Below, piece after piece: positions 42,572 through 53,763 of a DNA stretch of 64,000 bases. The position numbers and the translations under genes are program-made. The notes under the pieces are model-generated. The model saw nothing but the letters and a program-made list of their open reading frames with translations. It did not search any database and had not been told where the DNA came from. The stretch is from Akkermansia sp. (GTDB lineage: Bacteria; Verrucomicrobiota; Verrucomicrobiia; Verrucomicrobiales; Akkermansiaceae), in assembly GCA_017555205.1 (NCBI GenBank), contig JAFZGW010000002.1, positions 62,001-126,000 of the forward strand, read 5' to 3'. The first letter of the stretch is position 1, and each line of letters begins with the position of its first letter.

Positions 42572-43651
42572 TTATCTGAAACGTATTTGCAGTGCCAATT
42601 TTATATAAATTTTTCCATCTACTTCAAACAATCTTGCATAATGATGCCTGGAACGAGACGGTTTTTCAAAACGCGTACACAAATAGAGATACTGCATAAA
42701 CGCATCTCTATTATATACATGGTAGGTCACAACATCACCGTCGGGCTTCACAACAATGAACCCACTAGTCACTTCGGTCTTCCCATCCCATGGTTTCCCA
42801 GGCGTCATTCCAAGAGCCACGGCCATCAAAAGGCGTTTCACCATCTCCCTGTAAGGGCCACATTCCTCATAATGCAAAGGGTCTGCTTCCGCAAGAGTCC
42901 CTATCGCAGATTCAATTGTTTTCTTATCTTCACAATAATAAAGACGCACCATTTCTCCAAGAATATTGACTGCCGAAGAATCAATATAACGCAGATTTTT
43001 TCTGAATACATCACTGCAACAGTCAACAAAATGCAAAGTTGCACCTCGATTCCGGAGAGCCATCATTAAATCTTTAGTCTTCTCAATTGAATTTAAGGAA
43101 ACAACTTCAGCTACAGTAAGTCCCCTTACCTCATATAGAAAATTCGTACATTCTCCACTACTATTCAGAAGAGTCGGTGCCTTACCCAAGTAAGATTTTA
43201 TGCTGAAACCGCAAGTAGGGTTATGACCTGCACGTATATCGCATATCTGTAAGGTTATATCCTTCTTATTTGTTGATTCAGCTTTAATCGAATCACATCC
43301 TAGCCGCTGTAAAAACTTATACACTTTAGGATATTCCACAGTGCGCTTAGTCTCACAGCGAATCAGTTCAAGTAACTCATCCGCTTCTTTAGCGCTCTCC
43401 TCGGATGTAACCATCGTCACTTTTGCCAGGCCATCAGTTACTAACCACTCATCTGTTTCTTCAACATATGTATACGTCAGCACAGAATTTTTCCCCTTTC
43501 CTCGTTCTATTTTCAGCAAAGGGTAACATTGGTTAGTTCGTTCTAACCTCTCATCACAGGAACAGATAACATGTTCTCCCAATAAACGAAAGAAAACATA
43601 AACTTCACTCCACTCCCCTTTATTTCCAGACCTCGTACATTCGTTGCCCAT
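42572..43651 (-). CDS. HpaII-family type II restriction endonuclease
   Basis: 359 residues. The N-terminus SGNKGEWSEVYVFFRLLGEH and the segment CGFSIKSYLGKAPTLLNSSG, TNFLYEVRGL match the RE_HpaII family pattern. HpaII cuts CCGG, and the neighbouring gene is a C5-cytosine methyltransferase, so recognition of CCGG or a related site is likely but unproven. Later parts (VTSGFIVVKPDGDVVTYHVY, FEKPSRSRHHYARLFE) are also typical. It starts two bases after the methyltransferase stop, so methylation and cleavage functions are cotranscribed. The frame appears intact. Confidence 0.85.
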   Translation of the reverse strand: MGNECTRSGNKGEWSEVYVFFRLLGEHVICSCDERLERTNQCYPLLKIERGKGKNSVLTYTYVEETDEWLVTDGLAKVTMVTSEESAKEADELLELIRCETKRTVEYPKVYKFLQRLGCDSIKAESTNKKDITLQICDIRAGHNPTCGFSIKSYLGKAPTLLNSSGECTNFLYEVRGLTVAEVVSLNSIEKTKDLMMALRNRGATLHFVDCCSDVFRKNLRYIDSSAVNILGEMVRLYYCEDKKTIESAIGTLAEADPLHYEECGPYREMVKRLLMAVALGMTPGKPWDGKTEVTSGFIVVKPDGDVVTYHVYNRDAFMQYLYLCTRFEKPSRSRHHYARLFEVDGKIYIKLALQIRFR

Positions 43652-43653
43652 AT

Positions 43654-44940
43654 TCAGATTATAACTTTTTTAATTTCTTCCGCAATAGCGCGAATAACAG
43701 GAACAGTCACGCTGTTACCAAACTGCTTATACAGATGAACATCCGATAACGGCAAAATATAACTGTCAGGGAACCCCTGAAGACGAGCCCATTCTCTTGG
43801 TGTCATTTTGCGAATACCGTCACGGTTAACATTGCCCTTAATGTGAGTCACGGGAGTAAAGTCTGTCAACCGATCGTCTATGATAAGATTTCTTTCTCTT
43901 CCCATACCTCCACACACTATGGCGCCGGCAATGCCATCAAGTGGTCGGATTTCATATCCAAACCCATTACCTTTCGCTTCATGTCTGGCCTTATGACGTT
44001 TCAGAGTATCTATATAAACATCACTCAGGTAGTATTTTACAGACACAGGATCTTTCTCCATAATATCCCTGATAGTCACCTTCTTACCGCTGGGTGCAGG
44101 AAAAGAAAACTTCTCCGGTGCGACATCCTCCCTGAACGCAACGATATAAATACGCTCACGATTCTGAGGGACTCCGAAATCTTTTGAGTTAAGTACCTTA
44201 TGAAACACCTTATACCCCATCTGCTCCAAAGTACCGGTAATAATTTTAAATGTTCGCCCCTTATCGTGAATTGTTAGCCCCTTTACGTTCTCACAGAATA
44301 TCACTTTAGGCTTATGATGAGAACAAATTCGGGCAACATCAAAGAACAGAGTTCCTCGAGACATGCCTTTGTAATCATCACTGAACCCCTTTCTCTGCCC
44401 CGCTAAACTGAATGCCTGACATGGAAAGCCCGCAAGGCAAATGTCAAATTCGGGCACATCCTTTTCTTCAATCTTAGTAATATCACCCGCAATGGGCTTC
44501 ATATCCATATAGTTCGCCCGATACGTTTTTTGAGCAAACTCGTCCCACTCCGATACGAATACAGTCTCAATAGAATCCCCGAAAGCTTGGTCAAAGCCCA
44601 TACGAATACCACCGATACCTGCAAACAAATCGATAGCTTTCAACCTATTTGAGAACACCTCGGTCATATTCTCAGTCTCTTCCACTCTTACCCGGACGTT
44701 TGAACTGCGGCCGACAACCACAGTGTCGCTCACAAATGCATCCAAGTCTGTACCAAACCGATCCAGAAGTTTCATAAGTGAAAGAAACGGTATATCAGCA
44801 TTTCCCGCTTCAATCTCTACCAAATCTGCTCTCCTCAAACCTATATCCCTTGACAAATCGGTAAGAGTGAGCCCCGATGATTCTCTCAAGGCCTGTATTT
44901 TAGCCCCCGTCTTTTGTAAAATTTCCGTATCCAACTGCAC
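43654..44940 (-). CDS. DNA (cytosine-5) methyltransferase with N-terminal XRE helix-turn-helix
   Basis: 428 residues from a GTG at 44940. Residues about 8-65 form an XRE-type domain (IQALRESSGLTLTDLSRDIG, RRADLVEIEAGNADIPF), probably an autoregulator as in some C5 methylases. The catalytic part has motif I IDLFAGIGGIRMGFDQ, motif IV with Cys174 (AGFPCQAFSLAGQRKGF), FCENVKG, QNRERIYIVAF and the C-terminal KQFGNSVTVPVI. It protects host DNA from the adjacent HpaII-like enzyme. The promoter places the start point exactly on the GTG. Confidence 0.95.
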   Translation of the reverse strand: MQLDTEILQKTGAKIQALRESSGLTLTDLSRDIGLRRADLVEIEAGNADIPFLSLMKLLDRFGTDLDAFVSDTVVVGRSSNVRVRVEETENMTEVFSNRLKAIDLFAGIGGIRMGFDQAFGDSIETVFVSEWDEFAQKTYRANYMDMKPIAGDITKIEEKDVPEFDICLAGFPCQAFSLAGQRKGFSDDYKGMSRGTLFFDVARICSHHKPKVIFCENVKGLTIHDKGRTFKIITGTLEQMGYKVFHKVLNSKDFGVPQNRERIYIVAFREDVAPEKFSFPAPSGKKVTIRDIMEKDPVSVKYYLSDVYIDTLKRHKARHEAKGNGFGYEIRPLDGIAGAIVCGGMGRERNLIIDDRLTDFTPVTHIKGNVNRDGIRKMTPREWARLQGFPDSYILPLSDVHLYKQFGNSVTVPVIRAIAEEIKKVII

Positions 44941-44975
44941 AGGCTAAGTATAGGCATTAAAGCGCTACATGTCAA
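44940..44975 (-). promoter_or_regulatory. Leaderless promoter of the restriction-modification operon
   Basis: On the minus strand TTGACA (44975-44970), 17 bases, TATACT (44952-44947); the predicted start 44940 is the G of the GTG start codon. This near-consensus promoter precedes M, R, vsr and the ATPase fragment. Confidence 0.8.
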
Positions 44976-45037
44976 GCATACTAAATATCTACACCTCACT
45001 TTTCGCCCGAACGTTCACTGCACCGTCCATAGAAGAC

Positions 45038-45880
45038 TCAGAAAGGTATATCATCATCCACCTCCTCGGGTGTTATACAACTCGCAGAGTCTTCTGCTAT
45101 ACCCGTCATTCTTGCAAAAAAATCCTCCATATTGCTTATGCTACGTGTTAATGCTGCATCATTGAGAGTTTTACAAACCCAATCAGCAGTGCTCATCTTA
45201 CATACAGCAGCAGCTAACTCAACATATCGTTCCTGCCACATGTTCTGATTAACCGGGATATATAAAAACTCACCCTCTTGCGTTAAACAGTGTAATTCCC
45301 GCACATAGCACGTTGCCAACCTAGCCCCGCCATCAGTATCCTGTTGCATGAACTGAGCGACCCTTTCTGAATCATCTCTGATGATTTCAAATGCCTTCTT
45401 CAACGTATTAGCAGCCTCAAACATGATAACCTGAGTAGCCCATGACGCTAGTTTCTTATGAGTTGGATTTTCCTCATATTTAGGCCAACTATTAAACTCA
45501 TCGCAATTAATCTCATTATAACACACACTCGAAACTTCAACAGCAGCACACCATAATTCCAGCTTGGGAATCTCCTTAGTTAACCCAGTCAAATTCAGAT
45601 AACCAAGTAGGCAAGTAGTCGATTCTCCTTCCACATAAAGACTTTTATCACCTCTCTCGTACCGTCGCATAATATTCGTAATAGAATTTCTATTCTGAGC
45701 GGTAATTTTAAGAGAAGTATACAGCCAATTCTTCACAGTTCCGTCAGACTTGCCAATATTCTGAGCTAACCATTTGATTGACTTTCCGTTTACCTGTAAC
45801 CACTCGCGTACCGAAAGCTTAAAATCCTTAAGCGAATCATGCTCGCGCATGTCAGTCCCTGTTGCATCATTAACATCCAT
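45038..45880 (-). CDS. Putative HTH protein of the island, function unknown
   Basis: 280 residues from ATG 45880, chosen because TTGACA (45916-45911), 17, TACATT (45893-45888) predicts a start one base away. Residues about 15-65 (LSVREWLQVNGKSIKWLAQN, KSDGTVKNWLY) look like a helix-turn-helix that reads a DNA site. The rest is mostly helical with scattered Cys and Trp and no known domain. It ends 98 bases before the methyltransferase start, outside that operon. It may regulate its own divergent promoter region. Phage or island origin is likely from its AT-rich composition. Confidence 0.65.
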   Translation of the reverse strand: MDVNDATGTDMREHDSLKDFKLSVREWLQVNGKSIKWLAQNIGKSDGTVKNWLYTSLKITAQNRNSITNIMRRYERGDKSLYVEGESTTCLLGYLNLTGLTKEIPKLELWCAAVEVSSVCYNEINCDEFNSWPKYEENPTHKKLASWATQVIMFEAANTLKKAFEIIRDDSERVAQFMQQDTDGGARLATCYVRELHCLTQEGEFLYIPVNQNMWQERYVELAAAVCKMSTADWVCKTLNDAALTRSISNMEDFFARMTGIAEDSASCITPEEVDDDIPF

Positions 45881-45978
45881 GTCACGAAATGTACCACAAA
45901 GACCACACCATGTCAAGATTTTATATTACACACAACTTTTATTCTTGACATTGTGTTACATTCGTGTATCATATTTAC
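45881..45978. promoter_or_regulatory. Symmetrical divergent promoter region
   Basis: Two leaderless promoters face apart: minus TTGACA 45916-45911 to TACATT 45893-45888, and plus TTGACA 45945-45950, 16 bases, TATCAT 45967-45972 with a start exactly on ATG 45979. The -35 boxes lie in an inverted repeat, TGTCAAGA (45911-45918) and TCTTGACA (45943-45950), centred near 45930. A dimeric regulator could bind between them and control both sides. Confidence 0.65.
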
Positions 45979-46227
45979 ATGAGCATTTCTAAAAGTTCCC
46001 TTGACGCAGCAATAAGTACTGTTACGGACTACATATATCAACGCTATGAATACCAAGCTTCCAGATTCTCCCCAGCAGAGTTACATGGCGCAGTTGGATT
46101 ATACATCGAAGAGGTTGAGGCGGCTTGGACAAATGACGACGATTTATGGGAAATAGCAGGAAATTTTGCCAGCGATGGTTATCTCTCCCCTCGCAAGCTC
46201 GATGAATTACAAGGAATCTTCTATTAA
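45979..46227 (+). CDS. Small acidic protein of the island, unknown
   Basis: 82 residues from ATG 45979, which coincides with the predicted transcription start; an in-frame ATG 15 bases upstream overlaps the promoter. The sequence (AAISTVTDYIYQRYEYQASR, AVGLYIEEVEAAWTNDDDLW, YLSPRKLDELQGIFY) is helical and acidic, with no known domain. Seven bases after its stop begins a small membrane protein. Divergent from the HTH gene. Confidence 0.62.
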   Translation: MSISKSSLDAAISTVTDYIYQRYEYQASRFSPAELHGAVGLYIEEVEAAWTNDDDLWEIAGNFASDGYLSPRKLDELQGIFY

Positions 46228-46234
46228 AATTTAT

Positions 46235-46420
46235 ATGGCTCCCAATAGCAGACGCAAAAAACGCCATAAAAGCAACTGTCGGCAGCAGTACCAATTTACC
46301 ATTAGCATATTTTCAAATATACCTAAAAAACACATCTTTTACTGGTTATCGGTACTGTACCTCCTTCTTGAATTCCTTTCCATGATTATTACATTTATAT
46401 ACCATTTGAGCATTAACTAA
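46235..46420 (+). CDS. Small single-pass membrane protein of the island
   Basis: 61 residues from ATG 46235, seven bases after the preceding stop. A strongly basic start (NSRRKKRHKSNCRQQ) is followed by a hydrophobic helix (FYWLSVLYLLLEFLSMIITF). The basic-then-hydrophobic layout is seen in small membrane toxins and phage proteins, but no homology is recognised. The 46421-46506 interval holds nothing clear. Confidence 0.4.
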   Translation: MAPNSRRKKRHKSNCRQQYQFTISIFSNIPKKHIFYWLSVLYLLLEFLSMIITFIYHLSIN

Positions 46421-46506
46421 TCTCCCATAAACAATGCATAAATAACATTTTACTCATAAAACTATGCTACTCCAATGAATCTGTTTGCAGCACGCTATTG
46501 CTATGG

Positions 46507-46716
46507 TCAGTTCTGCCTCTTAACTATAATTTCATGCGAAGGTGCAAAATCTCCATTCGTTACATCGTTGACTCTTTTCAAAAGCTTTGCGAACTTATCT
46601 ATAAAGTGATGCAAATGCACTTTTTGCTCCCAAGTTAAAGGCATGGCACTAACAGCAGCATGAGCAACCATAGCTCTATACTCTATTTCCGTTTTATTCA
46701 CGAGGTGTTCCTGCAT
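46507..46716 (-). CDS. Small protein at the island edge, unknown
   Basis: 69 residues. The promoter TCGACA (46751-46746), 17, TAAAAT (46728-46723) has its start exactly on the ATG at 46716, which supports a real gene. The protein is helical (EIEYRAMVAHAAVSAMPLTW, EQKVHLHHFIDKFAKLLKRV) and lacks membrane segments. No family recognised. Confidence 0.55.
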   Translation of the reverse strand: MQEHLVNKTEIEYRAMVAHAAVSAMPLTWEQKVHLHHFIDKFAKLLKRVNDVTNGDFAPSHEIIVKRQN

Positions 46717-46790
46717 GGTGTCATTTTAACGTCAGGAGAGTAGTCTGTCGAGCCTTATTAGATTGTATTGCAAATCTGTGTTATAACACA

Positions 46791-46818
46791 GCCCGCGCTG
46801 CTTATCGGCAGCGCGGGC
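46791..46818. terminator. GC-rich hairpin, possible terminator
   Basis: An 11-base perfect stem GCCCGCGCTGC (46791-46801) with GCAGCGCGGGC (46808-46818) and a six-base loop. There is no T run on either side, so it is a weak terminator, or a boundary or processing structure. It lies 39 bases after the Sel1 gene stop, on the island edge. Confidence 0.5.
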
Positions 46819-46857
46819 AGAAAATCAGAAATACGTGATTGATACACCGTATTTACC

Positions 46858-47418
46858 TTATCTTCTCCCGAGGCGCTCGAGCTGGGCTACGGCGTCTGCA
46901 TGGCCGGTAGCGGCGGCGAGTTCGAGGAAACGCACGGCCTTTCTACGGACGAGGGAATGGATGGAGGAGTCGATGGAAAGGAGGTAGCAGGCGTAGTCGT
47001 AGTGGTGTTCTGCACTGGGATAGCCTGAAACGAGGGTACGATAGAGGGAGTCGAGCTCAGCGCGGTCGTCTTCGGTATTACGCTTAAGGAGCAGCGAAAT
47101 GAGTGTGCAGAGTGGCTGCTCAAGGTCGTAGACATTTACAACTTCATGCAGCCAGTTGATGGCTCGATCATTGTCGCCGATGGAAAGATAATAGTCAGCC
47201 AGAGCGCAGAGAGACTCCGGGTCTTCCAGCTCAGCGGCCTTCTGCCAACAGGCGACAGCCGTCTGCAAATCCTGAGGACAACCGTCAGTCCCCTGAGCGT
47301 GAGCCTTGGCACAGGCACGCAGTTTGTCTATAAGCTCATTGTATGCGGCGATGTAAGCATCATCGTCATCGTAGAGAGAATAATCGATTTCGGTAGCAAG
47401 AAGAGAGGTGGCATCCAT
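46858..47418 (-). CDS. Sel1/TPR-repeat protein
   Basis: 186 residues from ATG 47418; an upstream in-frame reading adds a hydrophobic stretch but would run through the TATAGT promoter element seen just before this ATG. Sel1-like repeats are visible (PQDLQTAVACWQKAAELEDP, ESLCALADYYLSIGDNDRAI, LVRRKAVRFLELAAATGHAD). Cytoplasmic and acidic at the start. Role unknown. Sel1 proteins lie at both borders of the restriction-modification island. Confidence 0.75.
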   Translation of the reverse strand: MDATSLLATEIDYSLYDDDDAYIAAYNELIDKLRACAKAHAQGTDGCPQDLQTAVACWQKAAELEDPESLCALADYYLSIGDNDRAINWLHEVVNVYDLEQPLCTLISLLLKRNTEDDRAELDSLYRTLVSGYPSAEHHYDYACYLLSIDSSIHSLVRRKAVRFLELAAATGHADAVAQLERLGRR

Positions 47419-47669
47419 GTTGTAGAGTCTACTATATATTTCAGGAAACGTAAAGAAAAAAGTACGAAATCGGAAACAGGATTTTTGCAACAGGAGTAAA
47501 AAAAATAAAACAAGCGCCATAATAACAACTCTTTGCTAACGGGGACTGTCACCCGACTGCTACATGCTCTTTTGGTCAAGCACCTCCGTAGGGCAAAGTG
47601 ATAGAAAAAAAACCCTGCACCTCAAGCGAGGCGCAGGGATTGGATGCAAAAAGCACTTTCAACGGGCTA

Positions 47670-50498
<2,829 letters not shown>

Positions 50499-50518
50499 AG
50501 CGTTTTGAGTAAAAAGTA

Positions 50519-50590
50519 GCAAAGCCTTGCGGGGGCTTCGGGCAGGAAGGGTAATCCCCTGCACCGGGAGCTCCACCGGCAAGGCTTTGC
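50519..50590 (-). promoter_or_regulatory. Long hairpin between gcvH and gcvP
   Basis: GCAAAGCCTTGC (50519-50530) and GCAAGGCTTTGC (50579-50590) form a 12-base perfect inverted repeat. A smaller GCAGG/CCTGC helix lies inside. On the minus strand the 3' arm is followed by CTACTTTTTAC. It may partly terminate transcription and so make more GcvH than GcvP, or mark an mRNA processing site. It does not match a glycine riboswitch by eye. Confidence 0.6.
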
Positions 50591-50598
50591 GGTGTTAC

Positions 50599-50982
50599 TT
50601 ATTTGTTGCAGAAATCAGTGTAGGCAGCGGCGTCCATCAGAGCGTCGAGCTCGGAGGGGTCGTCGAGCTTAATCTTGCAAATCCAGCCGGCGCCGAAAGC
50701 ATCGTTATTCACGGTGTTGGGCTCACCGTCGAGAGCCTCGTTCACCTCCACAATCTCACCGGAAACGGGAGTGTAGATATCGGAAGCGGCCTTGGTGGAC
50801 TCAACGGCGCCGATGCTGTCCTCCTTGGAGAAGGTATCGCCAACGGCGGGAAGGTCAACGTATACAACCTCGCCCAGCTCAGCCTGTGCGAAATCGGTGA
50901 TACCGAGGGTCACCACGCCATCAACGGCGGGGCTGATCCATTCGTGCTCGGAGGAATACTTGTAATCAGCGGGATTGCTCAT
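50599..50982 (-). CDS. gcvH: Glycine cleavage system H protein
   Basis: 127 residues, the lipoyl carrier of the glycine cleavage complex. SSEHEWISPAVDGVVTLGIT, the lipoylation site GAVESTKAASDIYTP (Lys) and VNEALDGEPNTVNNDAFGAG are conserved. It begins 21 bases after gcvT and is followed by a long hairpin before gcvP. Confidence 0.97.
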   Translation of the reverse strand: MSNPADYKYSSEHEWISPAVDGVVTLGITDFAQAELGEVVYVDLPAVGDTFSKEDSIGAVESTKAASDIYTPVSGEIVEVNEALDGEPNTVNNDAFGAGWICKIKLDDPSELDALMDAAAYTDFCNK

Positions 50983-51003
50983 AGTATGTGTTTAGTTCAG
51001 GGG

Positions 51004-52089
51004 TTATTTTTTAAGGAAAGGTTTCTTGACGATAACGGCGGGAACAGCCTTGTTGCGCACGATGACGTTCACCTCGGTACCCACCTTGGAGTGAGCAGCG
51101 GGGACATAGAGCATGGCGATACCCTTGCCCAGGGAGGGAGAAAGCACACCGCTGCAAATCTCACCCAGCGGAGTGCCGTCGGGCAGCTGCACTTCGTAAC
51201 CATGGCGGGGAGGAGCACCCTTGCCGGTATACTCGATAGCCACCAAAGCCGTGGGACGGCCGACAGCCTTCTGCTCACGCAGCACCTCTACGCCGATGAA
51301 GTCTTTGCTCAGATCGCAGCACCAAGAAAGACCGGCTTCGAGCGGAGTTTTTTCGGGGGAAAGGTCGGAACCGTTGAGAGAATAGCACATCTCCAAACGC
51401 AGACTGTCACGAGCACCAAGACCGCAGGGCTGAGCGCCGGAAGCGATGCTCTTCTCAAACCACTTCACACCCTGCTCAGCGGGGCAGAAGAACTCGAAAC
51501 CGTTCTCACCGGTGTAACCGGTGCGGCATACCACGCAAGCATCACCATCAGCCTCAAACATCAGGATACCGTTGCGCACGGGAAGCTCCACGCCGGGGCA
51601 CATCTTGGCGAACACCTCCTCGCAGTTCGGCCCCTGAACAGCCAGGCCCACGTAAGCATCACTCTTGTTCACGAGGGAGATACCCTCAGGCTTACGGGCG
51701 GAAAGCCAAGCATAGTCCTCATCAATCATGCTGGCATTCACCACTACAAAGAAGTCATCCTTACCGGTCTGATAAATGATAAGGTCATCGATTACACCAC
51801 CCTTTTCATTGAGCATCATCGAGTACTGTCCCATGCCGTCCACCAGCTTATTAAGGTTATTGGTGAACATGCCGTTGAGCCACTCAGTGGAGCCGGCACC
51901 GCTCACGAGGAACTGTCCCATGTGTGAGATATCGAACACACCGCAATCGGTGCGCACTGCATTGTGCTCAGCTAATATACCCGCATACTGCACCGGCATA
52001 TTCCAACCGGCGAAGGGCACCATCTTGGCTCCGAGCGCCACGTGCTTGTCGCACAGCGGCGTGCTCTTAATTGTTTCTTCGGCGTTCAT
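51004..52089 (-). CDS. gcvT: Aminomethyltransferase (glycine cleavage T-protein)
   Basis: 361 residues from ATG 52089. The promoter TTGACT (52127-52122), 16 bases, TATAAT (52105-52100) predicts a four-base leader, so an ATG 54 bases further upstream, inside the promoter, is rejected. KSTPLCDKHVALGAKMVPFA, FDISHMGQFLVSG and LGARDSLRLEMCYSLNGSD are diagnostic. It transfers the methylene group to tetrahydrofolate. First gene of gcvTHP. No glycine riboswitch fits in the four-base leader. Confidence 0.96.
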   Translation of the reverse strand: MNAEETIKSTPLCDKHVALGAKMVPFAGWNMPVQYAGILAEHNAVRTDCGVFDISHMGQFLVSGAGSTEWLNGMFTNNLNKLVDGMGQYSMMLNEKGGVIDDLIIYQTGKDDFFVVVNASMIDEDYAWLSARKPEGISLVNKSDAYVGLAVQGPNCEEVFAKMCPGVELPVRNGILMFEADGDACVVCRTGYTGENGFEFFCPAEQGVKWFEKSIASGAQPCGLGARDSLRLEMCYSLNGSDLSPEKTPLEAGLSWCCDLSKDFIGVEVLREQKAVGRPTALVAIEYTGKGAPPRHGYEVQLPDGTPLGEICSGVLSPSLGKGIAMLYVPAAHSKVGTEVNVIVRNKAVPAVIVKKPFLKK

Positions 52090-52205
52090 GAGGTGCGAGA
52101 TTATACGCTCGCCGAAAATAAAGTCAAGCGCAGGTTGCCGCATTTTGCAATTTTGACACAGCTAAACGCACATTTTGGGAAACAATGACAAAATAATCTT
52201 ATAAC

Positions 52206-52240
52206 GGCACTGCGTCAGAAAAGTAGCGTGAATGACGAAG
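52206..52240 (+). repeat. Isolated ISL3 inverted-repeat end
   Basis: GGCACTGCGTCAGAAAAG, then TAGCGTGAATGACGAAGG, closely related to the two ends of the complete ISL3 copy at 53764-55055 but without its own transposase. It is nearer to the right end (shared GAATGACG) than to the adjacent left end. Confidence 0.75.
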
Positions 52241-52322
52241 GTGTTAGCTGCCTGAGCTAGAGTCGAAGATAATCAACGGAGAGAAGACTGCACGTTTTGA
52301 GTTGAATACGTGAAATCAAAGT

Positions 52323-52353
52323 AGACTTGGCGAGCAGGATGCTTGCCAAGTCT
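52323..52353 (-). terminator. Hairpin after hpt
   Basis: A 14-base stem (AGACTTGGCGAGCA with TGCTTGCCAAGTCT, one G-U) and a three-base loop, 61 bases after the hpt stop on the minus strand, followed by a weak T-rich tract. Confidence 0.6.
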
Positions 52354-52413
52354 GAAAAGAAAAGTCTTTGGGTAAAAGGAGACGCTGAAACCTGTATGGT
52401 GTCGCGCGCGGGA

Positions 52414-52923
52414 TTACTCAATATAGCCGATGTAGGGCAGGTTTCGGTATTTGCCGTTGAAATCTAGTCCGTAGCCTACGAGGAAGTAATCATCGCAGTG
52501 CAGGGCACAAAAATCTGCTTCGTACTGAACCGTGCGGCGACCTTTTTTGTTGACGGCAACAGTAGATGCCACCTTGGATGCTCCATTTTTGAGCAAAGTT
52601 TCGCACACTTCCTTCATCGTGAGACCGGTGTCGAGCACATCATCAATCACCAGAACCTGTTTTCCTGCGCAATCAGAGAGGGCGCCGTGCCACTTGAGCT
52701 TGCCGGTGCTGTCGGTGCCTTCATAGCTGGAGATGCGAATGGTTTGCAGCTCGAAGTTGGCGGGCAGGCAGCGCAGAAGATCCGCAGCGTACCAGATAGC
52801 GCCATTGAGCAGGCAAAGAGCCACAACGGGTTCCTCAGAGCCGAAGTGCTTTTCTATTTGGCTGGCTACTTGCTGGACGGCGTCTTGGATCTGTTCGACT
52901 GTGTAAAGTGTGGTGATGTTCAT
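52414..52923 (-). CDS. hpt: Hypoxanthine phosphoribosyltransferase
   Basis: 169 residues. The PRPP-binding motif VLVIDDVLDTGLTMKEV is clear, as are VVALCLLNGAIWYAADLL, EGTDSTGKLKW and DYFLVGYGLDFNGKYRNLPYIG typical of HPRT. It salvages hypoxanthine and guanine in the cytoplasm. It lies 63 bases after the YczE-like gene on the same strand and may share its promoter. It is enclosed by ISL3-related ends, unusual for a housekeeping gene. Confidence 0.93.
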   Translation of the reverse strand: MNITTLYTVEQIQDAVQQVASQIEKHFGSEEPVVALCLLNGAIWYAADLLRCLPANFELQTIRISSYEGTDSTGKLKWHGALSDCAGKQVLVIDDVLDTGLTMKEVCETLLKNGASKVASTVAVNKKGRRTVQYEADFCALHCDDYFLVGYGLDFNGKYRNLPYIGYIE

Positions 52924-52986
52924 TGTTATGGTGGAGGAGAAAAAGTGCGTGTTCTGGTGAGGAAAAATGGGGCAATTCCCATTTTA

Positions 52987-53715
52987 TCAGGCTAAATCAG
53001 ATTTGGATTGGCCGTCAGCGGTGGAGCCGATGGCGGCAAAAAGCTTATCCCAAATGGGGCACACCTTGAAATACCAGCCAATGATATAGCCGGTGCTGAC
53101 TGCGCAGATGATGGAGCCCTCGCGCACGCCGGCGACACAGCCCAGGAAAATCAGAGAGGATACGATACCAGTGAGCAGCATCGTGCAGTCTACCGCCACC
53201 TTTACGCGGCTGAAGCGCCACTTGTAAGTGTTGCTGAGTGCCAGACAGAGTCCCTCTGCCGAGAGCGGAATCATGTCTGCCTTGACAAATGTGAAAATGC
53301 CGAAAGCACAGGTGGCACAGCCCAGTAGTGTGTAACCGATGGAGGCAGCATAATTGGGAAGGGGGAGTAGAAGCGTGTAGCTGAGACAGACGTCGAGCAT
53401 GACGCCAAGCAACATTCCCATGACGACCTGGAGCAGCTGGATGGGGCGGTATTTACTGCGGAGTACAGCGATTTGCAGAAGTACCAGCAGGATATGTACG
53501 CAGATGAGCATGCGTCCAACCGTGCAGAATGCAAAACCAGCGCCCCCCTCTGTCTCACCAAGTACCAGGTGGGCTACTAATGCCGGACTGGTAATGGCAT
53601 CTGTGCCCAAGTTAGCCAGGATGGTGAATGCAATACCCTGTGCTAATATGAACAGACCAAGCAGCAAAACGATGAGGCGTACAATGATGTCGGGGAGAGA
53701 ACGCTGTGGTTTCAT
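52987..53715 (-). CDS. YczE/YyaS-like membrane protein
   Basis: 242 residues from ATG 53715. The promoter TTGCAC (53753-53748), 17, TACAAT (53730-53725) predicts a three-base leader. Five or so transmembrane helices; the N-terminal segment RLIVLLLGLFILAQGIAFTI, ANLGTDAITSPALV and the middle FTFVKADMIPLSAEGLCLAL resemble the YczE/YitT-like family of integral membrane proteins with unknown transport function. It precedes hpt on the same strand. Confidence 0.78.
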   Translation of the reverse strand: MKPQRSLPDIIVRLIVLLLGLFILAQGIAFTILANLGTDAITSPALVAHLVLGETEGGAGFAFCTVGRMLICVHILLVLLQIAVLRSKYRPIQLLQVVMGMLLGVMLDVCLSYTLLLPLPNYAASIGYTLLGCATCAFGIFTFVKADMIPLSAEGLCLALSNTYKWRFSRVKVAVDCTMLLTGIVSSLIFLGCVAGVREGSIICAVSTGYIIGWYFKVCPIWDKLFAAIGSTADGQSKSDLA

Positions 53716-53763
53716 AGCGCGGGGATTGTACAAGATGATACCCCCTTGTGCAAGCTTTATTTT

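Noticed and set aside
50519-50590. Glycine riboswitch in the gcv operon
   Set aside because: It is between gcvH and gcvP, too short for two aptamers, and lacks the conserved core by eye; gcvT itself has only a four-base leader.
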